Assembly (NCBI GenBank): GCA_017562135.1
Contig: QEYB01000229.1
Span: 310,001 to 374,000, forward strand
Origin: Dipylidium caninum
Lineage: Eukaryota; Platyhelminthes; Cestoda; Cyclophyllidea; Dipylidiidae
Direction of reading: 5' to 3'
Length of the DNA: 64,000 nt
The position numbers and the translations under genes were made by a program. The notes under the pieces are model-generated. The model saw only the letters and a list, made by a program, of their open reading frames with translations, was not told the DNA's origin and ran no database searches. Below are positions 12,239 to 23,120 of this stretch, piece by piece (position 1 is the stretch's first letter; each line of letters starts with the position of its first letter).

Positions 12239-15060
12239 TTGAAAATTGAAACAAGGGGACAGACATAGGAGAAAAAATTTATTACAACATTACGTTTGTT
12301 CAAACATTATTTAAAGCTACATTTGGTACAATATATTTTAATAGACATTTGGATACCTTAAGTTGTATTAATTGTTTCTGGTGTCTTGTATCTTTTTCAC
12401 GAAGATCGACACTGAATATTGCTATCTAAGACGTGTTAAACTTAACAGTATTTCATATCTTACCACGAATCCCATATTCTGGGTCGGTTTCTACTTGTGT
12501 CTTCAAGTTGGCCTTTTGTGGAAAGTATCCAATTTGCCTGGCATTCGCGACTTACCACACGCACTACTGAATAGCCGTACCACGATAATAATTAATATTT
12601 ACTTTATAAGCAGAGCAAAAAATCACGCAATTCTACAGACAGTCATGTTTTATTTTTCATTTGCCTTTCTCAGTAATTATATTCGCACCAACATTATTAT
12701 ATTTTTCCCGTATTTCTGTGGAGGGGCTTGTAGCGGATGCTTTCTCGCAATGAACGTTATGCATGCATCTTGTAAACCATTGGCCGGCACCAAAGCCATC
12801 AAACATTTACTGTATTTTGTAAGTAGCCATTAACTGTCCTTCACATTGGTTGTTCCTCCTCTTTCCAACAAGCCAATCTAATGGGAAAAGAGTTTGTTAA
12901 ATATTCCATAGTCCACATCATTAACAATTGGGTAGGGCGGCACCATTCAAATCAGAATGAACATAAAAATTTTGAGCCTCGCCGTGTGTCAATGAAATAC
13001 ACAAATTATATTGTCCGACACTGTGCATTTATCATTAACTTTATACAGCTATCATATATGTGAATGTTTGGTAATATTTAACAGATTAAAATCCTATTCC
13101 CTTTTCTCTTTCTAGCACATTGATGTTGGGGACAACGAATCTAGGATTTGGCTTGCCACAACTTCCTAACGGGACGACACTGTTCTTTGGATGAATTGTC
13201 GAGTGCACACTTATCTCAATGATATTAAAAAAGAAACTATCCTTTCAGATAAGGGATAACCGCTTGGCGTTTAGTCTGATAAAGAAACACGTTCGCCCCT
13301 GCTTGAATGTTCTCAGTCGTGAATGGACTTTCTTCCATAATTTCAGTCCTTCCACTGATGCCACTTGATATTGCCTAATCGTCAAAATTTGGACAGATAA
13401 TTAGAAGTGGAGAATGTTTGTTCGAACGTATGAGTGATAGCCATTCAGGGCTAGCATTACAACGGGCACTATTTTACTATTATGCATTCTCATTCCTGTT
13501 TAAATCATATCTTGCACTCTTAACTCAAACCCATTTCTAAAGCCCTTTCGCTCCACTGTAATTCCTTTTTTCTTTTCGTCGTACCCCACTGCCTATTTAA
13601 AGAAGACTAGATTTTTTCAATTCATTCTCTCTGAATTAACTCCGTAGTCTGGTTTCATCCGCCAACGTTATCTTCTGGAAAAATGACTTTTGCCATGGTA
13701 TACGAAGACCCTAATGGACGAGACATCATCCCCACAACGGTGTTAAATCTTCTAATGGCTAAATGCGAATGACTGAATAGGAGCACGGAAACGACCACCG
13801 AGGCCATTAAATGGGACTGCGAAACGAGGATTGTGGTTATGTGGCACAGGCAATGTCTTTTCATAAGTGGTACTTCTTTATGTGAACTCCTCCGGTGTCA
13901 TTGGCTGGTGTCCATGTCCACAGCTTTTCGGACGTCAGTTAACAAATCTTCGGGAATGACTCGTAGGACTGTAATAAAATAGGCATTAGGATTTTAATTT
14001 AGTCATCCTAACTCATCCAGGCATATCTCTACTCAGTGTAATCATCCGCAATATCGCCCGGAAAACCATCCTGTTGTGTCTCGCTCTTTTGCCTAATCCA
14101 CTCATTATCACGCAATTTTGAGTAGATTGGAGAACTTGTTTTGAAATATCTTGTTTTTGCGCAGTGGGAGGAAGAGGAGGAGGAGGCCGGACAGTCCAAA
14201 ATGTGAAGTTTATACAAAGTGTTACACAAAAAGGGGATTTTCACCTCCACTTAATTTGATAGGAACATCCCTATTTTGCAATAGTTAATTGCACATCGGC
14301 TTGGGTGAGCAAAACATCCTTGCCTCGAGGGACCACTTCGCCTCACTTAGTGGAATGAGACGGCAGGGGAGTCGAGGGCGCGGTTACTCCAGTGACCTAA
14401 CAGGTGTGACCGGCGGGAATTAGAGACGTCTCCCCACTTTCATCGTCACCACTGAGGAGGCATCGCCGCCTTACCCCTCTCGGCCGTTGATGGCGCAAAC
14501 TATTTCCGAGATGTTACTAAAATGGGTGCCTTCGTCGGCGAAACAGCCTCGGGCTTCGGGAATCCGGGAAGCAAGGAATTCTGGGCTAAAAGCCTCATCG
14601 TAGAGTAACGTTTTCGCTAAAAAATGTGATTTTATAAGCTAAAATGAAGAACCCAGGGGTTGAAACGTTTTTCGTGCTATGTGACCTGGAGCAGGTAGAC
14701 GAGCTGTTGGCTGTCGCTTCGGTGTTTCCAGAGCATCTATCAGCTTGACCAGGTCGTAACCTGGGAAGGCCAATTCATATTTATGAAGGACGTTTAGGCC
14801 AAACGTGGTAGTTTCGTCTCAAAAAAGGGAATAAAGAGGTTGATAGAGCACCTACTCCTCCCACGCCTCCTACGCCTCCCACGCCTCCACCACCTCAATC
14901 ACAAATTCAAAACTCGCCTATTCCACCGCAGGAATGAGACCGCGTTCACATCAACGAGCGCAACGTGCGCCCGAGGTGTAAACGGCAAGCGAGGAGAATG
15001 GCATTTATGGCGGGATGAAGCCAAATAACCTCACACTGATGAAAAAGAAGCATTCTCTCG
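12239..15060. other. No gene recognised
   Basis: AT-rich to about 14.2 kb, then more GC-rich. An open frame of 153 codons at 12372-12833 (+) is hydrophobic and matches nothing I know. A 9-bp tandem repeat (cctcccacg-like, about three and a half units) lies at 14857-14890. Confidence 0.4.
14857..14890. repeat. 9-bp tandem repeat (cctcccacg)
   Basis: Three imperfect units and a partial one, differing by c/t at one position, seen directly in the sequence. Confidence 0.7.
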
Positions 15061-15199
15061 CTCCCGCAACCAAAACCTCATCCACTACCATATCCACCAC
15101 CGAATTTACCCCTCGCCGTCTCTGTGTCACCTTCCTACACCGCCTTTCACCTCACCGTCCCACAACCTCTTCCATTTAGACGTCAACAAGACGTCATTT

Positions 15200-15610
15200 A
15201 GCACTCTCTCTTCCTTCCCCACTTTTCTCGGAAGAAAATAGGCATATCGTGTATCGCCCGACACCCACAGGCTCCAGAACAAATCGGAGAGCGAATGCTC
15301 CTGGTGCTTCCACAGCATGGCCACACCAGACGGGCCGTGGCAGCAGGTCGCTCCGCCACCCCACACCATCTCAATCCACTTAACCTTCCCACGCTTCACC
15401 TCGCTTCTTCTTCGCGCCTTTTCTCGTCTTTCTTTGCCTCACCTCTCTTGCCTGATTTTACGTTAAGTCAAGTCACGTCACATCATTTCACTTCGCTCGG
15501 GTGAAATAAAATGGAATTCACAAATGGAGAGTTGAGATTTAGTGGTGGTTAAATGGTAAGTGGGTGATTAATGCGGCCGCAACGAATTCGTGGGTGTAAA
15601 CTTTGTCAAC
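15200..15610 (+). repeat. Outer left arm of an old inverted duplication
   Basis: Read forward, this segment resembles the reverse complement of 22755-23120. Shared stretches include cctggtgcttccacagca at 15300-15317 (17 of 18 bases match 22989-23006) and a run at 15480-15580 (atttcacttc, gtgaaat, gttgag, atgcgg) in the same order as in the reversed right copy. Similarity by eye is roughly 65-70% with small gaps, so the duplication is old. Confidence 0.55.
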
Positions 15611-16959
15611 GCAACTCTTCTGAGCATGGAAGGCAAGGCGTGGAGTTGGCTGATGCTCACACCAACGAAAAAGGCATTCCAGCGGTTTCCCCATCCAGAG
15701 GACACTCAAATTAAGGCCGTGAATATTCTGCTCCCTCTCCCATCCTCGTCGCCTTTCCCTCGCTCTCACCGCCTTCTGTGTCCTACTTGCGGTAAACTTA
15801 TCAGGACAAATGTTGCCGGCGAGGTCGAAGGCGGGTGGAGGGGGGTGGGGAGAAGCTACACAACGAGGCGAGTAGTGAGGTGAGTTTTAGGAAGAGCTAT
15901 TCCTTCTTCCCCTGCCATGCACACAAAATTCCCTATTGCTCGATTTCGCCGCGGTGGGGAAGTTTTGTCCATTAATGGGCGGCAATGTTATTACCGACGA
16001 AGTAAGCCCCGACAAGGAATGTATTTTATATTTCTGCAAGAGGAGATTTTACCCTCCCCTCCGCGCTGAGGGCGTTTTTTCTCCGCCTATCACGGAGGTC
16101 ATCATATGGGGACGAGAACAGCCCTTCTGCTTTCATTACACGGAAGGCAAAAAAAATCGCAGGGCAAGGGGCAACGCCCCGGTGATTGCCTCGGAAGACA
16201 AGTGATCTACCAGTTGAAGAAGGTAGCTGTCTATCAAGCGGGGGAGGGAGATGAATGGGCAGTGGGGACAAGTCCTTATTGGCAAACAGTTGACTTGTAT
16301 GGTGCACTCTTTCCTCGACTTCATCGTCCTTTCCTGATTTAACATTGGCCGCTTCCGTGAGTACTTTCGGTTGCTACGTCTTAAAACAGCACACCAACAA
16401 AGTAGAAGTTGTTTAGTCAAAGTATAATGATCTGTCTGTCTTACTGTCTCCTCCTTATCTTCCTCCACCCTCACCACTACTTCCTCCGCTTCCTCTTTCT
16501 CGGCCCAAACCAAAGAGCATTGCCCACACCCCGCCTCGTCTTTGTAGCCCTGTCCTGTCGTATTTCCGTCAAATGTCATCTCCCATCGCATTAACTAAGT
16601 GCACTCTATTTCCGCTTCCTAAGCAGATGATATGACGAGGGAGGAAGGGCGACGTTTCCAATTAGGGCAGTCGATGCTTCATTACAGTGAAAGTGACCCT
16701 CCATACCCATAGAGTAGCGAGTACGGAGCAGAAATTATTCTATCATCCACATCCTCCAATGAAAAACAAAACTGTGGTGTAGAAGAAACGGAAAGTTGTC
16801 TCATTTCCTTAACCGAGGACTTGAAATATTACTTCAGGTGGCACACCCGCGATGTTGAGGAGGCGCGTGTCAGTGACACATGATTTTCGCACAGGAGGAT
16901 GATAGAATCTGAGTTCGGCAGTCGAACTCTATGACACGAGAGTGCAGATTTGAACAGGA

Positions 16960-16998
16960 GGAGGGGGGACGGGACTGGACGGGACGGGACGGGATGGG
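16960..16998. repeat. Short gggac-type tandem repeat
   Basis: A G-rich stretch of consecutive gggac units (ggacgggacgggacgggat) inside the left arm region. Confidence 0.6.
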
Positions 16999-17214
16999 GA
17001 GTAGGAGAGCAGAGCTGAGTTTCCGGTCGCCACGACCATACGGCATGAGTGGCGATAAGGCGATCTTTGAGGGTGACAAGTCCAGCCGTATCATGACGTA
17101 AAATGGCCCACGTGGGTAAAAGAGCAGAGTAATTGATTCAAACGAGACAGATTTAGTGGGACTAACGACTGGAACTACGAATAAGAACGGGAGTGAAGGT
17201 TGTCAAGATTTAGG

Positions 17215-17850
17215 GGGAAATGACGAGTGGAGTGTTTCGATCAACGACAGAGAATTGTGACGGAAGGCACCATCTCAAGCCTACAATTGTAGGTGTCGCC
17301 GCTCCCACGCTTCCCGAGGCGCATTTATCCCACTCTCGTCCCCACAAATCACACAGAACACAACAGTACGCCTCGATCGCCCACTCCCTCACTCCCTCAT
17401 CCGATCCTCCACTCGGCTGTCAACACACCACCACACAACGAGTCTGCGGCTGAAACTCAGCACACTCCGACTCGTCGAGTGAGGCGGCGAAGGAAGGACG
17501 ATGGGAGGGAGGGACGAGGGGACGAAGGGACGAAGGGACGAGGGAGTCTGGTTTACACTGCGCACGATGCAGTAGTGGCAGACTTGAGGACTGATGGGAC
17601 TCTTAAACACCACCTAACCACACCCTCCTTCTCTTTTCCTCACGGGAGGTTCACGCGCCTCAACCTCTGGTGAATCAGGTGGTGACGTTGAGGTCGGAGG
17701 CGAAAGGAATAGGTGGATAAGGGAAAGGCTGAAGTGGAGGGAAGTGAGTGTGAATGGGAAAATGGATAGGAGTAAAGGACAGACGTCTACGTGTCACCAT
17801 CTAAATCCTCTGCCCTCATTTGTCCCTCCTAATGCCACTCTTCTCCAACC
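17215..17850 (+). repeat. Inner left arm of the GPCR-flanking inverted repeat
   Basis: 17292-17662 is the reverse complement of 19685-20062 with, by eye, one substitution (near 17552) and two indels: an extra T on the left near 17322 and one extra 8-bp ggacgaag unit on the right. On the outer side, 17215-17291 is homologous to 20063-20140 but clearly diverged. On the inner side, 17676-17850 is homologous to 19437-19650 with substitutions and a ~30-bp gap. So the arm is longer than the near-identical block inside it. Confidence 0.9.
17787..17847 (-). pseudogene. Relic of the C-terminal tail of a second GPCR copy
   Basis: On the - strand this piece aligns with the last ~60 coding bases and stop of the GPCR at 18402-19502. 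Shared blocks include ggagg-acaaa-gaggg-agag and, past the stop, tagacg...ctttac. Its frame contains a premature TGA and the rest of the gene is missing. It shows that the inverted duplication originally included at least the 3' end of the receptor gene, in a divergent arrangement with the surviving copy. Confidence 0.6.
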
Positions 17851-18401
17851 ATTATATTGTTCCGGTGGGAGCCTCCACCTCTTCATTCATTTTCCGCAGT
17901 ATCTTGACCGATCGGGCTAGTGGTTGCCTACATTTCCTTTTCATTTATTCAGATCTCATCATATTTCTGTGGTGTTTGCTGCCTGAATCACAATTGAAAT
18001 CTCCCCAATTATGCAATAAACAGTAGATGTGGCAGAGCTAGTCTTATTTGCGAGAAGATTCGACTTAACATTAGAGCAAGGTATTTTTTTGCTAGGTCAC
18101 ATTGTCGACGAATTTTCAGATCCCGTGATGCGCAACAAAACCAGTCTGTTCACATGACTGAGGGTAGTTTTATAAGTCAAAGTTTTCTGGGCATTTTCCT
18201 GTTCACTTCCTCCATCCCCACTTCATGTGTTTGTCTGCTTCATACCCTTAAACTTCAATTAACGCGGTAATTTAAGTGGGCAGGAGAGCTGGCGATTTCG
18301 TCGGCGGCCAATTACGGCAGTCTCCGACTCCTCCCCTCGCCCATTGGTCAAAGTGGTTAGTTTAAACAAAACCCCATGAAGGGGAGTAATATTGACACCA
18401 C

Positions 18402-19502
18402 ATGCTAAAGGGGGTCTGCAACAATACCCTCCCTGCCCCAGTGTGCCTCCTCCCCAACTACACCGTGCCCTGGGATGCAACGAAGTCCCTCTACCAAACA
18501 ACTCGAGAGATCGACAATATAAGCACCCTTTTCTTTGTCATACCCATTATCCTCATCGGAATTATCACCAGCCTACTCTGTAGCATCCTCTTCCTTTGCT
18601 ACTCCCTCACTCAGAAATCTACCCGCCTTCTACTCATTACCAATTCAGTAGCAGATACCGGTTATCTAGTTGTGCTGGCCATTTCACGTCTGGTGGGTCA
18701 TCTCATCCCCGTGAATGACTACAAGGCCAACCATTTCCGCATATTCGATGGGATTAGCAATTTCCTCGGACTCTTTCGAAACTGGACCACCGTACTTATC
18801 GCCTTCGAGAGGTTCATGCTCATTTGCCACCCTCTCATGTTTAAGGCCAAAGTGTCCAACAAGTGGGTCCTGTGGGCCATCATCGGATCGTCCATTGGCA
18901 CCATCATTGTTCGCATTCCCACCGTAACCACCATAATTCTTGTGAATTTGAAGCTCTGTAAGGCAGCCACCATATCTTTTTCCATTGACGCATTCGCTGA
19001 CGTGTTGTTCACAATACTCCCTCTGATCCTCCTGATCACCTTCACCATTCGTATCCAGGTTCGGACACGTCAGTTGAAGCAATTGCGAGGAACCCACCAA
19101 ATGAATGAAACCGCACGGAAAATGGCCTGTCATCGGATAAATAAACGTGTCCACGGAACTATTATGATTGTTGTCCTCGTCTCTTTCACCATCCTCACAG
19201 TCCCTTTCCTGCCCAACGGCATTCTCCGCATGATTATTGCCTTCGGGAATGACGGATGTCTCGTCTATCTGGCTAGATATATCACAGCTGCCATGGCATT
19301 CGTTGGAACCTTGCTTATTTCAACATTGAACTGCTTCATTTACTTAGCCACTTGGCCGAAATTTCGCCGGCGAATGTGGCAAATGCTTGTTACACCATTC
19401 GGATATCACTCGAGGAGGAAGTTGTGCCGACCAGTAACGAGGCAAGAATGCCGATCGGAGGCACAAACGAGGGAAGAGAATATCAATGAAAGTGGCCTCT
19501 AG
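18402..19502 (+). CDS. Intronless rhodopsin-type G-protein-coupled receptor, flatworm orphan/FMRFamide-receptor-like
   Basis: The protein has 366 residues and seven predicted membrane helices, at about residues 43-67, 75-95, 112-138, 152-176, 192-214, 245-270 and 285-308. The N-terminus has N-glycosylation sequons at N7 and N19. Helix 2 keeps the Asp (NSVAD), helix 3 ends ERFMLICHP in place of DRY, helix 6 has VPFLP where CWxP is usual, and helix 7 ends NCFIY instead of NPxxY. Helix 3 lacks the usual disulphide Cys. The layout resembles neuropeptide (FMRFamide-like) receptors and the flatworm-specific orphan rhodopsin families, which are often intronless; the ligand cannot be told. The basic tail KFRRRM follows helix 7. 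The start ATG is the first in frame before the sequons. The gene sits alone between the two arms of an inverted repeat, whose left arm carries a relic of a second copy. Confidence 0.85.
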   Translation: MLKGVCNNTLPAPVCLLPNYTVPWDATKSLYQTTREIDNISTLFFVIPIILIGIITSLLCSILFLCYSLTQKSTRLLLITNSVADTGYLVVLAISRLVGHLIPVNDYKANHFRIFDGISNFLGLFRNWTTVLIAFERFMLICHPLMFKAKVSNKWVLWAIIGSSIGTIIVRIPTVTTIILVNLKLCKAATISFSIDAFADVLFTILPLILLITFTIRIQVRTRQLKQLRGTHQMNETARKMACHRINKRVHGTIMIVVLVSFTILTVPFLPNGILRMIIAFGNDGCLVYLARYITAAMAFVGTLLISTLNCFIYLATWPKFRRRMWQMLVTPFGYHSRRKLCRPVTRQECRSEAQTREENINESGL

Positions 19503-20140
19503 ACGCATGTACTTTACCTGCATCCATCCTCCCACACATCCTCCTCGCCCCTCCCCTCCACACTTTTTCAGTCCCCATTGTGTTCGCCTTCCCTCCGCCT
19601 ATTCTCTCCGCCTCCGACCTCAACGTCACCACCCGATTCACCAGACCACTTCTCTTCGCTCGAGAGCGGACGGATGCGGTGGGGTGAGGCGCGTGAACCT
19701 CCCGTGAGGAAAAGAGAAGGAGGGTGTGGTTAGGTGGTGTTTAAGAGTCCCATCAGTCCTCAAGTCTGCCACTACTGCATCGTGCGCAGTGTGAACCAGA
19801 CTCCCTCGTCCCTTCGTCCCTTCGTCCCTTCGTCCCCTCGTCCCTCCCTCCCATCGTCCTTCCTTCGCCGCCTCACTCGACGAGTCGGAGTGTGCTGAGT
19901 TTCAGCCGCAGACTCGTTGTGTGGTGGTGTGTTGACAGCCGAGTGGAGGATCGGATGAGGGAGTGAGGGAGTGGGCGATCGAGGCGTACTGTTGTGTTCT
20001 GTGTGATTTGTGGGGACGAGAGTGGGATAAATGCGCCTCGGGAGCGTGGGAGCGGCGACACCAACGAATGTCGACTTGAAGTATGACCCCATCACACTTT
20101 TCCCCGTTGACCGAAGCATTCACCCTCCTCTTTCGGTCAA
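19503..20140 (-). repeat. Inner right arm of the GPCR-flanking inverted repeat
   Basis: This is the partner of 17215-17850, in inverted orientation, starting at the GPCR stop codon. The block 19685-20062 is about 99% identical to the left arm. It has three ggacgaag units where the left arm has two (19805-19840 region, read here as cttcgtcc). A ~30-bp stretch at about 19649-19680 (near tctcttcgctcgagagcgg) is absent from the left arm. Confidence 0.9.
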
Positions 20141-22754
20141 CTCACCGTCCTTGCTCCCACCAACAATGAAGTGAAATTAAATTGGTTACACGTCACTCTT
20201 TTTTTCTATCGTAACTGATAAGGACGGTTTACAGAAGGTGGGATCTTCTTGAGCAAGTGAGGCGAATAGTCCCCAGTTATCTGTTCTGGTGATTTGGCAA
20301 CAGCATTCCTTTTATACGAGGTTTTCCACCACGCATAAATACTGCGAATTATCTTTCATCTCATCTCACCTTAATCGAATTTCATCCCTTTCGCAGCCGT
20401 CAGGCACAAATTCCACTGCCTTTTTTTAATGGTCTGAACTGTCTCATCCTATTTTGCCACTTGGTGTGGGAAAGTGCTCCGTTTGTCTGGACGTTGGTTG
20501 TCTCACATCGATCAAAAAATGCAAATTTCCTTCACCGCGGTGCCCCATCGAGCCACCTGTACCAAAGGAAAGCTGAAATAATGTCCCAACTGACTTTCAA
20601 CTGCCGCCTCTACACACAAGAATCGTTAGACGCACTCGACGGGGTGACTTGCACAACCTCTGATTCCTTCCAGTCAGATTAGTCGGCGGTCATGCGGTTG
20701 GCTCGCTTGGGCGACACTCAGACAAATCCCCCTGCGGAGCACCCCAAAACAGACTAAAATCGGTGTCTTTCGTCGTCTCCAACCAAGACTGCTTAAGCTA
20801 TTTAATTCTCCTTAACCATACGACTTGGTGCACACAAACGTGAGATTCGCTTCGCAGCCCCAAAACAGTCGTCTTTGGAGGAATTACCTCCGGTGGCGAG
20901 GCAGATGCTCCGCGCGCCCGGAACCCCGCTAGGAGGTGAGAACTGGTGGGCTTTAGAGGGTGTGTATCCTGAATAACTGGAGCACGAGGGCTTAAAAAGC
21001 CGGCATCTCACATCACATCTCATCTACATTCCTCTTGGATTGTATGTTTTAAGAGTTTATGCTACTCGACCAAGTTGCCAAAATTCACACTCCTCCGTCG
21101 TCACTCTGTCTGGCCGAGGGGCGGCCCTTGAAGAGACGGAATCGCGTCCGCCTTTGATTCCACTTTCCCCCAGCGATATCATTTACACATCAGATTGCGG
21201 TCGCGTGCATTTTTTACGTCCTCATTCGGTCATATGATAGGCTATTTATTTCTTATTTGAGAAGCCTGTCCATTTCTGTTTTGATTCAAGGCAAGCTTCC
21301 ACGCCCCGAGTCCTTTCATCTCTTTGCTTCCCTGCTTTGGCGACTGTAAGTCGGTCACTTGGGTGGTGAAAAAGCCTTCAAAGGAGCCAGCTCTTTGATC
21401 AACCTCAAGTGATTCCGAGACTCAGGCGGACAGAACTCCATCACGTCTGCTGTCAGCGACGAGGGCAGTCCTATTCACCTTCACCACTCTATTTCTTCGT
21501 CGACTGAGTTCAAATGGTCACACTTGAAGGGATTCCTCTGTTCTGTACAAGTTTGGGGACAAGATGTCAAGGCGTTAGCTGTAATTCGACGAGGTAAGTG
21601 AGAAACGTCGCTGATCGAGGGAGAAAACATCTTCCTGCCCTTGGTAGCATCAAAAATAAGATACGGTTGCTGCATTAATTGGGTTAACTAAGGTCACTTC
21701 TTCAAATGTTGACTTTTTCCACCATCGTGAAAAATAATAACAATGCTTGCCTTGTTCTAGGGTGGTAGTTCACAAAATTCGAGGTGGTCGCCTTTCCTCC
21801 AACTTCCAGCGCTTCGAGCCCTTTGTAAGGAGTCCAGTCCACCGCAGACGTCCTACCCTCACCTTATTCATTCGACATCTTTTGCTACACTTATGCTACA
21901 TTGGTTGCACTCTTCCACCACCGCAAGTTTGAGGAGGCGTGCGAGCTTAACAGTCGCAGACCGAGCCGACGAGGCGCGGAATATTCTAAACCCCATTGAA
22001 TCGGTGCTGCGGGAAAACTCTGTAGAAAGACAGTTTGTTCGAAGCATTTTTGAGTGCGCTGGGATGTACGTCACAGTTCAATGTTTCCAAAAACATTCCA
22101 GAATGCCCCGCTAGGATGAGAGTGATTTTTCACTCCCATCCTATTGTTTCAACGCATATCCCTAAAAGATAATATCTGCCTCTGGCAACCACCCTCGGGC
22201 AAATGTTACCAGAGGAAACTACTAACACTCAAACAACGTTTGGTGCAAAATCCCATCGATATAAGATGACGATTTTAAAAGAGGGCAACCCGCAATAAGG
22301 CAGTTGTCAAAGAGAAGTGCGGCTAACATGACCTTAAGACAACTTGCTGCAAGTGTTACAATAATGCAATGTTTCAAAGGACACTCGTATGTGAATGATG
22401 TGCAGCTGTTCGGGGGTGGAAAGAAGACGACGGCGAAAAGATAGAATACTTTAGAGAGGACATTCATTGGAGCCCAATCGGCCCCTTTGTGCTTTGGTTT
22501 GGGATGATGACGCCAGGCTCGAGGTGGTTGCAGCGTTCTCGTCAGTCCCGAGGGCGATTCGAACATTGGCGCCAAATGGGTCAGATGTCAACCGCGAATG
22601 CTCTACTCGAGCAGTGCAGATGGAAGTTGTGGGCGCGTCTATCACCTTCGGTGTTTCGAAGAGTTGTAATGATACCGAGTCCGCATTACGATGGTCATAC
22701 GTGAAGGCGGGGCGTTGTGGAGAAACGGTTGTTTAAATTTAGTCCGTTGACAGG
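20141..22754. other. No gene recognised
   Basis: Lies between the inner and outer right arms. Open frames are short (about 118 codons at most) and unrecognised. Homology to the corresponding left stretch (15.6-17.2 kb) could not be shown by eye beyond a few short matches. Confidence 0.4.
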
Positions 22755-23120
22755 CCAGTGTGGATAACACGGGCACTAAAGTGTCCGCACTCATCCTCCA
22801 TTCACCATTCATCCGCCACTCAACCTCTCCTCTCCATCATTGCATTTCACTACACACTCGAGTGAGGTGAAGTGAAATTACATGAAGTGAGGGCAGTCGG
22901 AAGAGATAAGGACAGGAAAGGCAAGGAGAGGAGAGGCGTGAGGAGATTGAGTGGGTTGGGATAAGATAATTGTGCCCGACGTAACCAGTGCTGTGGAGGC
23001 ACCAGGCTTCCCTTCTCTGAAATGACGTGGAGCGAAATTGGCGTGGACCCTGTTGGAAGTGGCCGACATTCGAGTGGCAAGGCAGTAGGCTATCCCCATG
23101 ACCTATTGTCTCCTGTGGGA
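22755..23120 (-). repeat. Outer right arm of the old inverted duplication
   Basis: The reverse complement of this segment resembles 15200-15610, with the same blocks in the same order (see the left arm). The midpoint between the outer arms is at about 19.16 kb, against about 18.68 kb for the inner arms, so some 1 kb of unequal insertion or deletion has accumulated between them. Confidence 0.55.

Noticed and set aside
12372..12833. 153-codon hydrophobic open frame
   Set aside because: No recognisable family, no matching neighbours, AT-rich DNA; not strong enough to call a gene.
17293..17673. 126-codon ORF in the left repeat arm, mirrored in the right arm
   Set aside because: Low-complexity Arg/Ser/Thr-rich product, frame broken by the 8-bp repeat difference between arms; its duplication follows from the arms being copies.
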